DNA of 64,000 bases, from NCBI GenBank assembly GCA_014155875.1, contig JACEFZ010001371.1, forward strand, positions 256,001-320,000. The letters are read 5' to 3'. This document shows positions 52,305 through 61,727 of this stretch, one piece after another. Numbering within the stretch: the stretch's first letter is position 1; each line of letters starts with the position of its first letter. The translations under genes and the position numbers were made by a program. The notes beneath the pieces are model-generated. The model was not told the DNA's origin and searched no databases. It saw only the letters and a program-made list of their open reading frames with translations. Source of the DNA: Cepaea nemoralis. Its lineage: Eukaryota > Mollusca > Gastropoda > Stylommatophora > Helicidae.

Positions 52305-52850
52305 TGTCCTTTGCAGAACCTCGCTCCCATAACAACCTTCCGGAAAACCTCTTGATCATAAGCAAGATGACCCGCGTCCAATACACTCATCTGGAGATTA
52401 TCCACCACATCCTGCACCTATCTTCTCTTTGGCCTTCCTCTTTCTTTCTTCCCAGGCATATACCCCTCCATTATTGTTCTCTCCAAACTTTCGTGACATT
52501 TCAACTGACCAAAATATTTCAATTTTCTTTGTTTTATTGTCTTTAATAGCCAGCCTTTTTCAATATTCAGCTCTTGAAGTATGGATGCATCTGCTCTTTT
52601 CTTGATCCAAGATATTCTTAGAACTCATCTATAACATTTATATTCAAAGGCATTTATGCGCTGTTCAGCTTGTTTAGTAAGTGTCCATGTCTCACAGGCG
52701 TATGTTGCAATGGGAAAGATGCATGCTCTTGAAAATCTAATTTTTGTAGTTCTATCTGTCCCTCTCCACAATTTATTCAGTTGTTTTAGTCTTTGAAGAG
52801 CAATAGATATTCGTCTTTTAACTTGTTTCATTGTGAGCCTGATAATAATG
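52305..52850 (-). pseudogene. LINE RT C-terminal region (second RTE-like family)
   Basis: Minus frame 52831-52625 reads RISIALQRLKQLNKLWRG, then ACIFPIATYACETWTLTKQA and EQRINAFEYKCYR, the region after the RT palm. Downstream in broken frames: GYMPGKKERGRPKRR and VQDVVDN. The 3' end TGTCCTTTGCAGAACCTCGC matches the other copies. The best coding copy of this family in the window. Confidence 0.75.
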
Positions 52851-52995
52851 TAACTAATTCGTCCTTTAGTACCTCAAGTCACTACCTCGTGCCTTCTTCC
52901 TTCTTGTTCTTTTTCATTTCCCAATGAAGGATAAGCTTTCAACCAATCTCACGCCAACCCTCTTTAGTCGCCTCTTATGACATGCATGGTAGGTT

Positions 52996-53160
52996 TTTAA
53001 AAAAAAGTTAGTTGCATATCCTTTCCAGGACATCACAGTCAACCGCAGCATTTTTTTTAGCTTTTTGTGATCTCTTGGAAAGTTTACGTTCAGTAGTTTA
53101 CCATTGCTTTCTGAATGACTGGCACCTATACCCATAACCCCTTTCACCACAGAGCCGGGA
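52996..53160 (-). mobile_element. SINE family A, deleted copy with TSD
   Basis: TSD CATGGTAGGTT at 52985-52995 and 53161-53171. The central part, including box B, is missing. Confidence 0.8.
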
Positions 53161-53365
53161 CATGGTAGGTTACAACAGTGTTACTATTCTTTGCTTCCCT
53201 TACGGGCCCCGATAACATATGGTATGATATGGTCGTAAGTCGCTGTATGCTGATAGATTTGTTACAGATGGGGACATTGCTGGGGTGCAGTGATGACAAT
53301 CTGTACTCAATTGCACTGGTAGTTTATTTATCCTGCTTTTGTTTATTTCCCACTGTGTTTCTTTG

Positions 53366-53477
53366 ACCCTGTTGTAGTCAGTTGTATCTGTGTACATTTC
53401 AATTCAACTTCTCTGTCTCTTACCCTGTTGTAGTCAGTTGTATCTGTGTACATTTCAATTCAACTTCTCTGTCTCTT
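53366..53477. repeat. 56-bp tandem duplication
   Basis: ACCCTGTTGTAGTCAGTTGT through CAACTTCTCTGTCTCTT occurs twice. Confidence 0.92.
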
Positions 53478-53589
53478 TCATGTCTTTCTTCGGTGTAAAT
53501 GAAGATGTGTGTATATTCTGTTTTTCTTTCAGGTTGGCAGTGTCTTATCCCTGCCCTAGCAGTCAAAATGTCTTCATAAAATCAACACT

Positions 53590-54300
53590 GTAAAAGTGTC
53601 TCTGTCTTGACAATATATTAGATATGTCTGGGGGGGGGGGGGTTATATATAATATAGGACACACTATTAGAAATAAGATATCTATTGCTGAAAGTGCTGG
53701 GAGAAAGAGAAAAATGGATGTCCTATGAAAACAGTGTCACAAAAACAGTGCAAGAATGTTGAGGCACAGACATAACGCTGCGGAGCGGAAGAGAGTTGCT
53801 GAGAACATGTGACTCGGTCGGGGAGGAGGCGGGGGTCAGGACTGACTGACCTAATTAATTCATTAATTTCCAATGAGCCTGTAGCATCATTTGTTTTGAA
53901 TGCTGCAAGAAGTATACCACCCTTTCATATTTTGTCAATACCTCATACCATGCACATTGTAAATCAAACCAGATATTCTCAGATTAGAATCGGATGCGGT
54001 ATCTATAAGCCACTTCACCCCCTTGTAAAATAGATTTTCGTTGTCAGAAACAGAAATTTGCCTGGGGTCCTCTGCGTGTCCTTTTACTGCTATTACTTAC
54101 CTTGGTTTTGGCTGCGTAACTGTCAATGATTTTGGCTGTTATAGTCCATAGCTGTTTGATTTATTGTTGAGCATAGTAGTAGTAAGTGATGCTTCGTAAG
54201 AAAGACAAGACGGAGTGGGGTAAAAAAAAATTGGAAGTGTTGGTAGAGTAGTCTGAATTGAGTTATGGCATTAAACCACCTCGCACATCGGACTTAGTTA
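53590..54300. other. No feature recognised
   Basis: Contains a poly-G run (53631-53642). The only frames are short and unsupported. Confidence 0.35.
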
Positions 54301-54839
54301 AGCTGGTCATGGTTCGTTCCAAGTCGAACGAGGCACTTAGCATTGACCCCCTGACATCAGGCGGGGTTTCCCATGCTTCGTTAGCGAGCACCTCGTCCAC
54401 ACCTTGATTTCTGGTGAACCACCCCCGGGGTTACCAGGGTCGCCTGCTTGGCGATATATTTGACCTTTGACTCAGACCTTCCCAGGGGTTATTTGTGGTA
54501 ACAGTGTACCAGTTTGTAGCCCCTCGATGCAAGCGTTACCTCCACTTCGATTATCTTATAACACGAGTTCTTTATATCACAGTGAACCTCTAATTACCAA
54601 GATATAATAGTTAGTAAATTTTGCAATTTTAAAATATGAAAGCCCATAACTCAAAGATATCTATCTATAAAGCTTTATTTATCATTATTATAAGTTAAAA
54701 TTTATGGATAAATATAGATTTGATAACATATATTAATATTAATAGAAAACTTATGTATATTTGTAATGCAGCATCTATCTTTGTAACTCTTAATGATTAT
54801 TCCCCCTGCAAAAGGGATGATATATTATCTCCCATGAAA

Positions 54840-55010
54840 ATTACCTCTGAAGTCGGAGTGGGGTCGCCTGATGGCAAGGGACACCGTTAATAAATAGAGA
54901 AAGCTAATCCACACACAAAATTGGGTCCCTCACTACTGTATATACATATTGTGAATGGACTATGTTTGAGTTCAAAGCGAGCGAGCGAACGCAAAATAAA
55001 AAAAAAAGAA
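54840..55010 (+). repeat. Dispersed repeat family F, copy 2
   Basis: CCTCTGAAGTCGGAGTGGGG, CACCGTTAATAAATAGAG and TTTGAGTTCAAAGCGAGCG align with 34235-34400. Ends in an A run. Confidence 0.65.
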
Positions 55011-55393
55011 GAATAATCTTCCATGAAAGTTAAGTAGGTTGTTGCCGTTTTGCAACTTGATTGAAGGAGTTTTGTAAGTTTTAAACTAATCATTTTATTA
55101 TTGTGTTAGAAGTTAGAAATGATAGTCAATAAAAGTAAAACTAATCATTAATATAAGCTAAGGTAGATAAGTGAAAATAATTAGTTCTCATCGTAGGGTT
55201 GGAGCATGTTCTACTGCCAGGCGCGTCAAAAGAGGACGGTGTTGATTGTTGAGATGATGGAGTGTGGCCAGCCGCGAATAATAATATTTTAATAATAATA
55301 TTCGGCGGAATATGTTGGATAAGTAGCGGCTGTGGTCAAAAACAGGTAGTGGTCAATGCGATCAGGCGAGTTAGTTGATGGGGTAGTTATTTC

Positions 55394-55862
55394 TATCCAT
55401 CCATCCATCATATGCCATGCCGATAAGCGTGGGCGGTCATGTTCTGCCATCTCACTCGATCACCAGAGTCGTGGATCAGCTATGTGTTCCTGTCTCGACC
55501 ATGCCACGTGGCCAAGCCATCCAGGTATCTACTTCTCGGTCTTCCCCTTGGTCTCTTCCCTTCGATCTTGCCAGTTGTCACCAAGTTCACGAAGTCATTT
55601 CTTCTCATAACATGCCCAAAAAATTGTTGACTGTCTACGTCTAATGACTCTAATCAGTTTACGATCTTCATTTGTTTCTTGAAGGACTTGTTCATTGGTT
55701 TTTCTGTATGTTCATGGTATTCTTTGCATTTTCCTCAGAAACCACATTTCCACCGCCATCAGCTGTTTTTCAGCTTGACTGCTTATTGTCCACGCTTCAC
55801 ATCCATACAAAAGTGTATAGGTTCTACGTAGCACTTCAACACTCTTTTTCTCGTTTCAATTG
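55394..55862 (-). pseudogene. 5'-truncated RTE-type LINE with (ATGG)n tail
   Basis: Same subfamily as the insertion at 18712: in reverse it encodes the WHGRDRNT and GKIEGKRPRG-like segments and the upstream MWFLRK region. The CCATCCATCCATC run at 55397-55409 is the 3' tail. Confidence 0.75.
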
Positions 55863-55884
55863 ATCTATACAATACACAAAAACT

Positions 55885-56249
55885 GTGTCATGGCCATCTG
55901 CTATTTTGCAGAGTTCGATGAAAACTGGGGTGATTAACAGCTTACAAACCAGCGGAATACAAGGGGACACAACATTATTGTACATCCCTAGTACATTTTT
56001 ATTCGACAATTCACATAATTTCATTTATAGAAAAACCTGGTTGCTGAACACAATGTTATTCAATGTGTATGATACTGTCTTATGTAAATTTATGTTTATT
56101 GGAAATCGGGGCCTTAGAATATCATCAACCTCAAGCAATTGGTATATTGAGTTACATCCCAAAGATTTTGCTAAGAATCATATTGCAAAGACTGAGGCGG
56201 AAAAGATAACCAGAAATAAGGAAATAACTATGTGGGCTTGTAGAAGGTA
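55885..56249 (+). other. Open frame ending at a splice donor, uncertain exon
   Basis: A 121-codon frame whose last part (FIGNRGLRISSTSSNWYIEL, then MWACRR) meets a consensus donor (AAG|GTAAGC). It is not low-complexity and matches no repeat in the window. No convincing acceptor or partner exon was found. Confidence 0.2.
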
Positions 56250-56439
56250 AGCGTATAACAAATGTGGTGTGTTTGTTGAGAAAATTATAGAGCTTTCGAT
56301 AGAAGTTAACAAATGTACTACATTTTTGCTTCGTTGACGACGCAAAGGCTTTCCATATAATAAGTTATTAAGACACATCGATTTGACAAAAACATGCTTG
56401 CAGATCTTCAATGTGGCAGGAGACACATTATACACTTGA

Positions 56440-57000
56440 AAAAGATAGACAGACACGCGGGCAGACAGATAGGCGGACGGACGGATGGATAGATTAGATT
56501 AATATCAGAAATAACACGCTACATTAAAAACTGATAATGAAGTAGGTCAATGCCATTCAATCAAGAGAGGTGTGTTACAGAGATGTGTAATGTTTCTATA
56601 CTTTTTTGTTTCTTATTTAATAAAAATATTATGAGAAATTAAAAAGACATCAACGAATCACCATCGGAGGTCATAACACCGCATTATTGATTTTGCAGAC
56701 AATGAACATGGTCTGCAGCATTTAGTGGGTGTTGTTATTGTATACAATGAGTAATTAGTTTAGAATTAAATTGAATGAAAAAATAACTCATTGTTATAAA
56801 CAAGAATAAAGAAATATCACAATGCAACATCATATTAAACAGAACACTTCGTAAACAAAATCGGTCCAATAATTTTGAAACCGTTATAACATCAAAAGAA
56901 TGGAAACAAGAATCCCTATTTAAAATAAAAATACCAAAAAAAAAAAAAAAATGCAAATAATGTAATGGACGGACGGACGGACGGACGGGGGAGGACGAGG
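56440..57000. other. A/T-rich with GGAC/GACA microsatellites
   Basis: Short (GGAC)n-type repeats at 56455-56495 and 56966-56990, an A run at 56937-56950. Nothing else recognised. Confidence 0.5.
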
Positions 57001-57334
57001 AGGATGGGACACACACACACACAAACCCGCCCCCAAAGGGGCAGTCTTTCAAGAAACAGACTAAATCGTAAATTAATTTTTTATTTTTTTTAATACCCGT
57101 AGGCAGCCAGGATGTTCGTCCATCATGAATGACGTTGACCATTCATTGACGATGACCATTCATTACACTACATCTTTGATTTGATGAGGAACGAATGACT
57201 TGCGCTTTGGTTTTGTATAGCGAGGAGGTGGTCGCGCAACACCCTCGTCCCCGCTCCCTCGTCTGTGACCGTCTAGCTCCAGTGGCGAGCATGGCAAGAC
57301 GACTGGAAGACGGACACAGATGCAGTGGACGTTA

Positions 57335-57359
57335 GGCTGCCACGGCCAGTTATCCCTGT
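57335..57359 (-). rRNA. 28S rRNA core fragment (remnant)
   Basis: The reverse complement reads ACAGGGATAACTGGC followed by GTGGCAGCC, close to the conserved 28S peptidyl-transferase segment GGGATAACTGGCTTGTGGC. Confidence 0.65.
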
Positions 57360-57368
57360 TTATATGTC

Positions 57369-57400
57369 GGCCCTTCCGTCAATTCCCTTTAATTTTCAGT
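57369..57400 (-). rRNA. 18S rRNA internal fragment (remnant)
   Basis: The reverse complement has GGGAATTGACGGAAGGGCC, preceded by an imperfect CTGAAAATTAAA: the universally conserved 18S segment with a few changes. Confidence 0.8.
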
Positions 57401-57754
57401 TTTAAGACAAGCGTAGCGACAAGCAATGAGCGTATGATTACTTTAGGATCAACACGATTTCCTTCACCGAAGACGGACTGACCGCCAGAGCAGACCACAC
57501 ACAACATGAGGCGAGAAGTCTGCCCACAGAAGATGCTGCTCGTCTAAGTTGCGAGCAGATCTCCCGATTTACGGTTGAGTCCTCTCCAGCGCAAATGTGC
57601 ACATGGCGACTGACCGGACAGACGTTCATGCACACGCAAGCCGAGAGTAGCATCGCTAAAGCTGAGACAAGCAGTATGACTACATTCTTGAAACGCCTGC
57701 CTCGCTAATCACGTTGGCTGGGAAGATCCCATTTTGGTGTACCTCACACAGCCA

Positions 57755-57795
57755 TTTGAGACAAGCATATGACTACTGGCAGGATCAACCAGATA
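57755..57795 (-). rRNA. 18S rRNA 5' end, first ~41 nt
   Basis: The reverse complement starts TATCTGGTTGATCCTGCCAG and continues TAGTCATATGCTTGTCTCAAA, the standard eukaryotic 18S start. It then breaks into spacer-type sequence. Confidence 0.9.
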
Positions 57796-58214
57796 TCTAT
57801 CGGACAGACGGACTATTCACGCACACGCAAGCCAAGAGTAGCATCGCTAAAGCGCGCCCTCCCGGTACAAGGTGATACATGCAAAACCACTGGACGCCTA
57901 CCGACGAGCTTACAAGCTACGCCGGCAGGACTAACCGAAAAAAAAAAAAGCTATACCAGCTTACTGACTGCAGGCCCACTACTCATCGAGAGAGAGTGGG
58001 CGCTTATCGAGACTTTGTCGAACGGTCGTACAAATTTTGCTCTTTTGCCCGCTCAAACCACGACCCTGGCTGCACGATGCGGTTACATTCTTGAAACGCC
58101 TGCCTCGCTAACTCACGTTGGCTGGGAAGATCCCATTTTGGTGCACCTCACACAGCCATCCGAGACAACGAACGCTAGACGCGGAACTGATCTAGCGAAC
58201 CAGACCAGCCCCAC

Positions 58215-58255
58215 TTTGAGACAAGCATATGACTACTGGCAGGATCAACCAGATA
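58215..58255 (-). rRNA. 18S rRNA 5' end, second copy
   Basis: Same 41 bases, exactly 460 bp after the first copy. The normal 18S continuation is again replaced by spacer sequence. A third imperfect piece lies at 57663-57683. Confidence 0.9.
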
Positions 58256-58751
58256 TCTATCGGACAGACGGACTATTCACGCACACGCAAGCCAAGAGTA
58301 GCATCGCTAAAGCGCGCCCTCCCGGTACAAGGTGATACATGCAAAACCACTGGACGCCTACCGACGAGCTTACAAGCTACGCCGGCAGGACTAACCGAAA
58401 AAAAAGCTATACCAGCTTACTGACTGCAGGCCCACTACTCATCGAGAGAGAGTGGGCGCTTATCGAGACTTTGTCGAACGGTCGTACAAATTTTGCTCTT
58501 TTGCCCGCTCAAACCACGACCCTGGCTGCACGATGCGGTTACATTCTTGAAACGCCTGCCTCGCTAACTCACGTTGGCTGGGAAGATCCCATTTTGGTGC
58601 ACCTCACACAGCCATCCGAGACAACGAACGCTAGACGCGGAACTGATCTAGCGAACCAGACCAGCCCCACAGGCAGCCAGGATAGGGAGGAGGTGGTGTG
58701 TGGTTGTTGGGTGGTGGTAAGGGGTGCTTATATGATTTTTCCTTCAAAGGA

Positions 58752-58925
58752 ATGGTCATGAAACCTTAGCGATAACTGGCACACCTGATGGGAAAAGCCC
58801 AAGGGGAAGACAAAAACATACCTGGATGCTTGGTCACATGGCATAATAGGGACATACCTGATACAAGATCCTGTCAGGTGGCGAACAATGACTACCCACG
58901 TTTATTGGCACGGCACACTGAGTTA
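58752..58925 (+). pseudogene. RTE-type LINE 3' fragment
   Basis: GGGAAAAGCCCAAGGGGAAG, CTTGGTCACATGGCATAAT and ATTGGCACGGCACACTGA follow the 3' end of the copy at 18712. Frames are broken. Confidence 0.65.
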
Positions 58926-58994
58926 AGTCAAGAACCGACATCACATCATTCGGGGGAATTCCCTAAGGCGGTCCGTCCTCATTTTCAGCAACCA

Positions 58995-59305
58995 GCTAAG
59001 AGTTTCAATACTATGCTGCCAAGGGCTACACTGTGATGATGAATTAGTCCTGTCTGAAAACGGGCTCTTGATGCTTACTGAGGCTGAAAGTTGCTCTGCT
59101 TATAGTACATTACCACTGCTTAGTAGTTAGTCACTGTCATTTACTGCCAATATAGTATCGCGAAGAGTCTCAGTACTATGTTATCCAAGGGTACATTGTA
59201 GTCATGAATTAGTCCTCAGTCTGAAAACTGGCTCTTGGTCCTTACTAAGGCTGAAAGTTAATCTGCTAAAAGTACATTACCACTGTTTAGTAGTTAGTGA
59301 TAGTC
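58995..59305. repeat. Tandem duplication, period about 168 bp
   Basis: AATTAGTCCT, TGAAAACGGGCTCTTG and GTACATTACCACTG...TTAGTAGTTAGT occur twice, with several substitutions. Confidence 0.8.
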
Positions 59306-59469
59306 CCTAATACGCTTTAGAAGAAATCTCAAAGGGCGAGGGAACGACGCTGATAGGAGACATTACACAATTTGAAAAGATCTGAGAATAGAATAACGAG
59401 AGAGCTCTCCCACTGGAACCCTCATGGCAAACGAAACAAAGAGACATAAAAAAAAAAACACAGAGCTAG

Positions 59470-60230
59470 ACACTTCTTGTTATAGACTGTGCCACATGGC
59501 GTTGCTGATCATGTCTATCCACAGCCTTCTGTTTCGTGTACTGCCAGTCATTTCTGATACCGATGTTTCTCCTTAAAAGTCTGCCCAGCATTTTCTCTTG
59601 ATCTCACCCTACCTCTCCAGCTTTCCCTTTCTCATTACATGCTCACAGAATGTGCACCGTCTTCTTCTGAGCTGAGTAACCATTCTATTTGTGAGTTAAC
59701 TTCTTTAAAGATATTTTCATTACATACATTACACTTCTTTAAAGATATCTTCATTACATCTTCAGACAGTCCACGTTCTCATTATTCTTATATTAATACA
59801 CATCTCCACGTTTTAACATAATTCCCATCTAGTCTGCTAACTGTCCATGATTCACTTCCATACACCAGGATTGGTTCGATATAACTCTTAAGAATTCTTT
59901 TTCTTACCCAATATTGACAACGCTACAAGTCAGAAAATACTCTTAATCTAGTGAAATGCCGCCTTTGCTTGGTTTAATCTACATGTAACTTCTTTAATAC
60001 ATTTTCAATCTGCTGTTATTAAAATACGCAAATATTTAAATATATTGACTTGTTTCAGACTGCTTCCAGTCACCTTGATGTTGCTTTTGGGCAGACATTG
60101 TTCCTTGTAACTACCACTACTCTGCTTTTCTGTTATTCAGGCTGATACCTTTATTTTGACTTTCTGCGGTAATGTTTTGTAACTGGGTTTCATTTTCAGC
60201 GATCTAAACCATCAACATGCCCCAATGCGG
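59470..60230 (-). pseudogene. LINE RT C-terminal remnant
   Basis: Reverse-strand pieces typical of a LINE C-terminus: CTGTCCATGATTCACTTCCA is antisense of the segment encoding GSESWTV-like residues, and the bases around 59590-59640 encode basic Arg/Gly residues. Frames are broken. Confidence 0.5.
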
Positions 60231-60324
60231 GTAAAAAGGGTAATTTACTTTGACTAAATATCTGGCTTTGTGGTAACATTGGTCAGGGATGAAAATTGTA
60301 GTTTCTTTAGGATACCAACATCAA

Positions 60325-60328
60325 CAAA

Positions 60329-60369
<41 letters not shown>

Positions 60370-60490
60370 GATAGAGAGAGAGAGAGAAGAGACGGGGGAG
60401 AGAAGATAGAGAGAGAGAGAGAGAGAGAGAAGAGACGGGGAGAGAAGAGAGAGAGAGAAAGAGGGGGGGGGGGAAGAGAGAGAGAGACGC
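60325..60490. repeat. (GA)n microsatellite
   Basis: GA repeats with GGGG interruptions; translated Ser/Leu frames are spurious. Confidence 0.95.
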
Positions 60491-60869
60491 ACACCATATC
60501 TGTATTACGTCCCAATAAGATGCTTAGTTTGGTCCTGCAGAGATTCAGCAATAAACAGGCACAGAATATACAACTCAACTTTTGCTACACCGTTTTAAAA
60601 ACACTTTAGCAGCCATGTTTCGTTTGTAAAGTATTGTTACCACAGGTAAATCCTTGTGTGTCTACACTTATACATACACATGTATAACATTAGAGGGAAA
60701 CTGCTGCTCGAGTTATTTATACTATAGTGTCACATTGGATCGGTGGAGTTGCTTTATCCCATTTAGAAATGGGATTTTTATTGCATACGCAAAGATGTGG
60801 ATGAAGAGCAAGGGCTTTTGTATATTTTGTAATATAACCATCATCGTTGCTTGTGGTAACAATTAAAAG

Positions 60870-61035
60870 TTATTTGCATGTCATTTACTGCTGCAGGCGA
60901 TTTGGGAGCATTTCACAATGGTATGATCGTTGGCCATTCAGAAAGCAGTGGCAAACCACAGAAGATCAGAAAATCACCAACAGCTGTACATGCTGGGATT
61001 GATTGTCACGTCCTGAAAAGGACATGTAACTAACT
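60870..61035 (+). mobile_element. SINE family A, old copy
   Basis: CCATTCAGAAAGCAGTGGCA, then ATCACCAACAGCTGTACATG and GTCCTGAAAAGGACATG. Confidence 0.62.
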
Positions 61036-61194
61036 TTTAACCACGTCGATTATCTATATCACAGATAGAACACACTTTATGGGCAAAACACTCGTGTATG
61101 TGTACCAACAGTATTGAGCAGTGCGAGTGATTATCAATTTGAGCGGTTTTGACTGAACTGCTACACTCCAATCTGTTAACCTCTAGCTAACTTC

Positions 61195-61340
61195 CAACCA
61201 CTTCTCTTTGCTAAACTGTCCTGTAAACACTGTTCTTTTTTAAACTGTCCTGCAAGCACTTCTCTTTGCTAAACTGTCATTTAAATACTTCTTTCTGTTA
61301 AACTGTCATGTAAACACATCTCTGTTAAACTCATGCAAAC
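61195..61340. repeat. Degenerate tandem repeat of about 33 bp
   Basis: CTTCTCTTTGCTAAACTGTC units, 4-5 copies. Confidence 0.8.
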
Positions 61341-61578
61341 ACCATCTGCTCGTGCTACCTCATTTCTGTGCAGATCTTTACCTACTATCCTCAAATTACT
61401 TCTAAAAGAATCCATTGCCCATTAGCCTGAACAATCTCAAAATTGGGAGCCATGTAGAATAGTGAATATAGCCATCGACTGCTGGAGTAGAATTTGGATC
61501 ATTGAGCCTATAAGCCAGTTGTTTGTGAATCCTCTGGAAGTCTGATGCTCTGGCATTCAGCTGTCCTCTGAGTCTGAA

Positions 61579-61665
61579 AAAGTGCTTGCATGTATTGGCA
61601 AGTGCTTGCGTGTATTGGCAAGTGCTTGATTGTATTGGAAAGTGCTTGCGTGTATTGAAGTGAGG
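61579..61665. repeat. 20-bp tandem repeat, about 4 copies
   Basis: AAGTGCTTGCGTGTATTGGC units. Confidence 0.9.
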
Positions 61666-61727
61666 TTGATGTAGACTTTCCTGACCCAGTACCCCCTCAA
61701 TGCGGACTAACAGAAACTGGTGGGTCA

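Larger units (their letters stand above)
57114..58670 (-). repeat. Rearranged rDNA-derived block flanked by 13-bp direct repeat
   Basis: AGGCAGCCAGGAT occurs at 57101-57113 and 58671-58683. Inside, on the minus strand, are spacer-like DNA, repeated 18S 5' ends, an 18S-internal segment and a 28S-like segment in normal rDNA order but with nearly all rRNA sequence deleted. It has higher GC than its surroundings. Apparent proteins of 60-190 residues here are translations of this DNA. Confidence 0.75.
57755..58670 (-). repeat. 460-bp tandem repeat of rDNA spacer plus 18S start
   Basis: Unit 1 is 57755-58214, unit 2 is 58215-58670. They are nearly identical except for an A-run length (about 57938 and 58398). 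The spacer part directly precedes the 18S start, so it is presumably external transcribed spacer. A shorter diverged unit lies at about 57620-57754. Confidence 0.85.

Noticed and set aside
57769..58761. 188- and 140-residue frames in the 460-bp repeat
   Set aside because: They read through the antisense of the 18S 5' end and spacer DNA, so they are not proteins.
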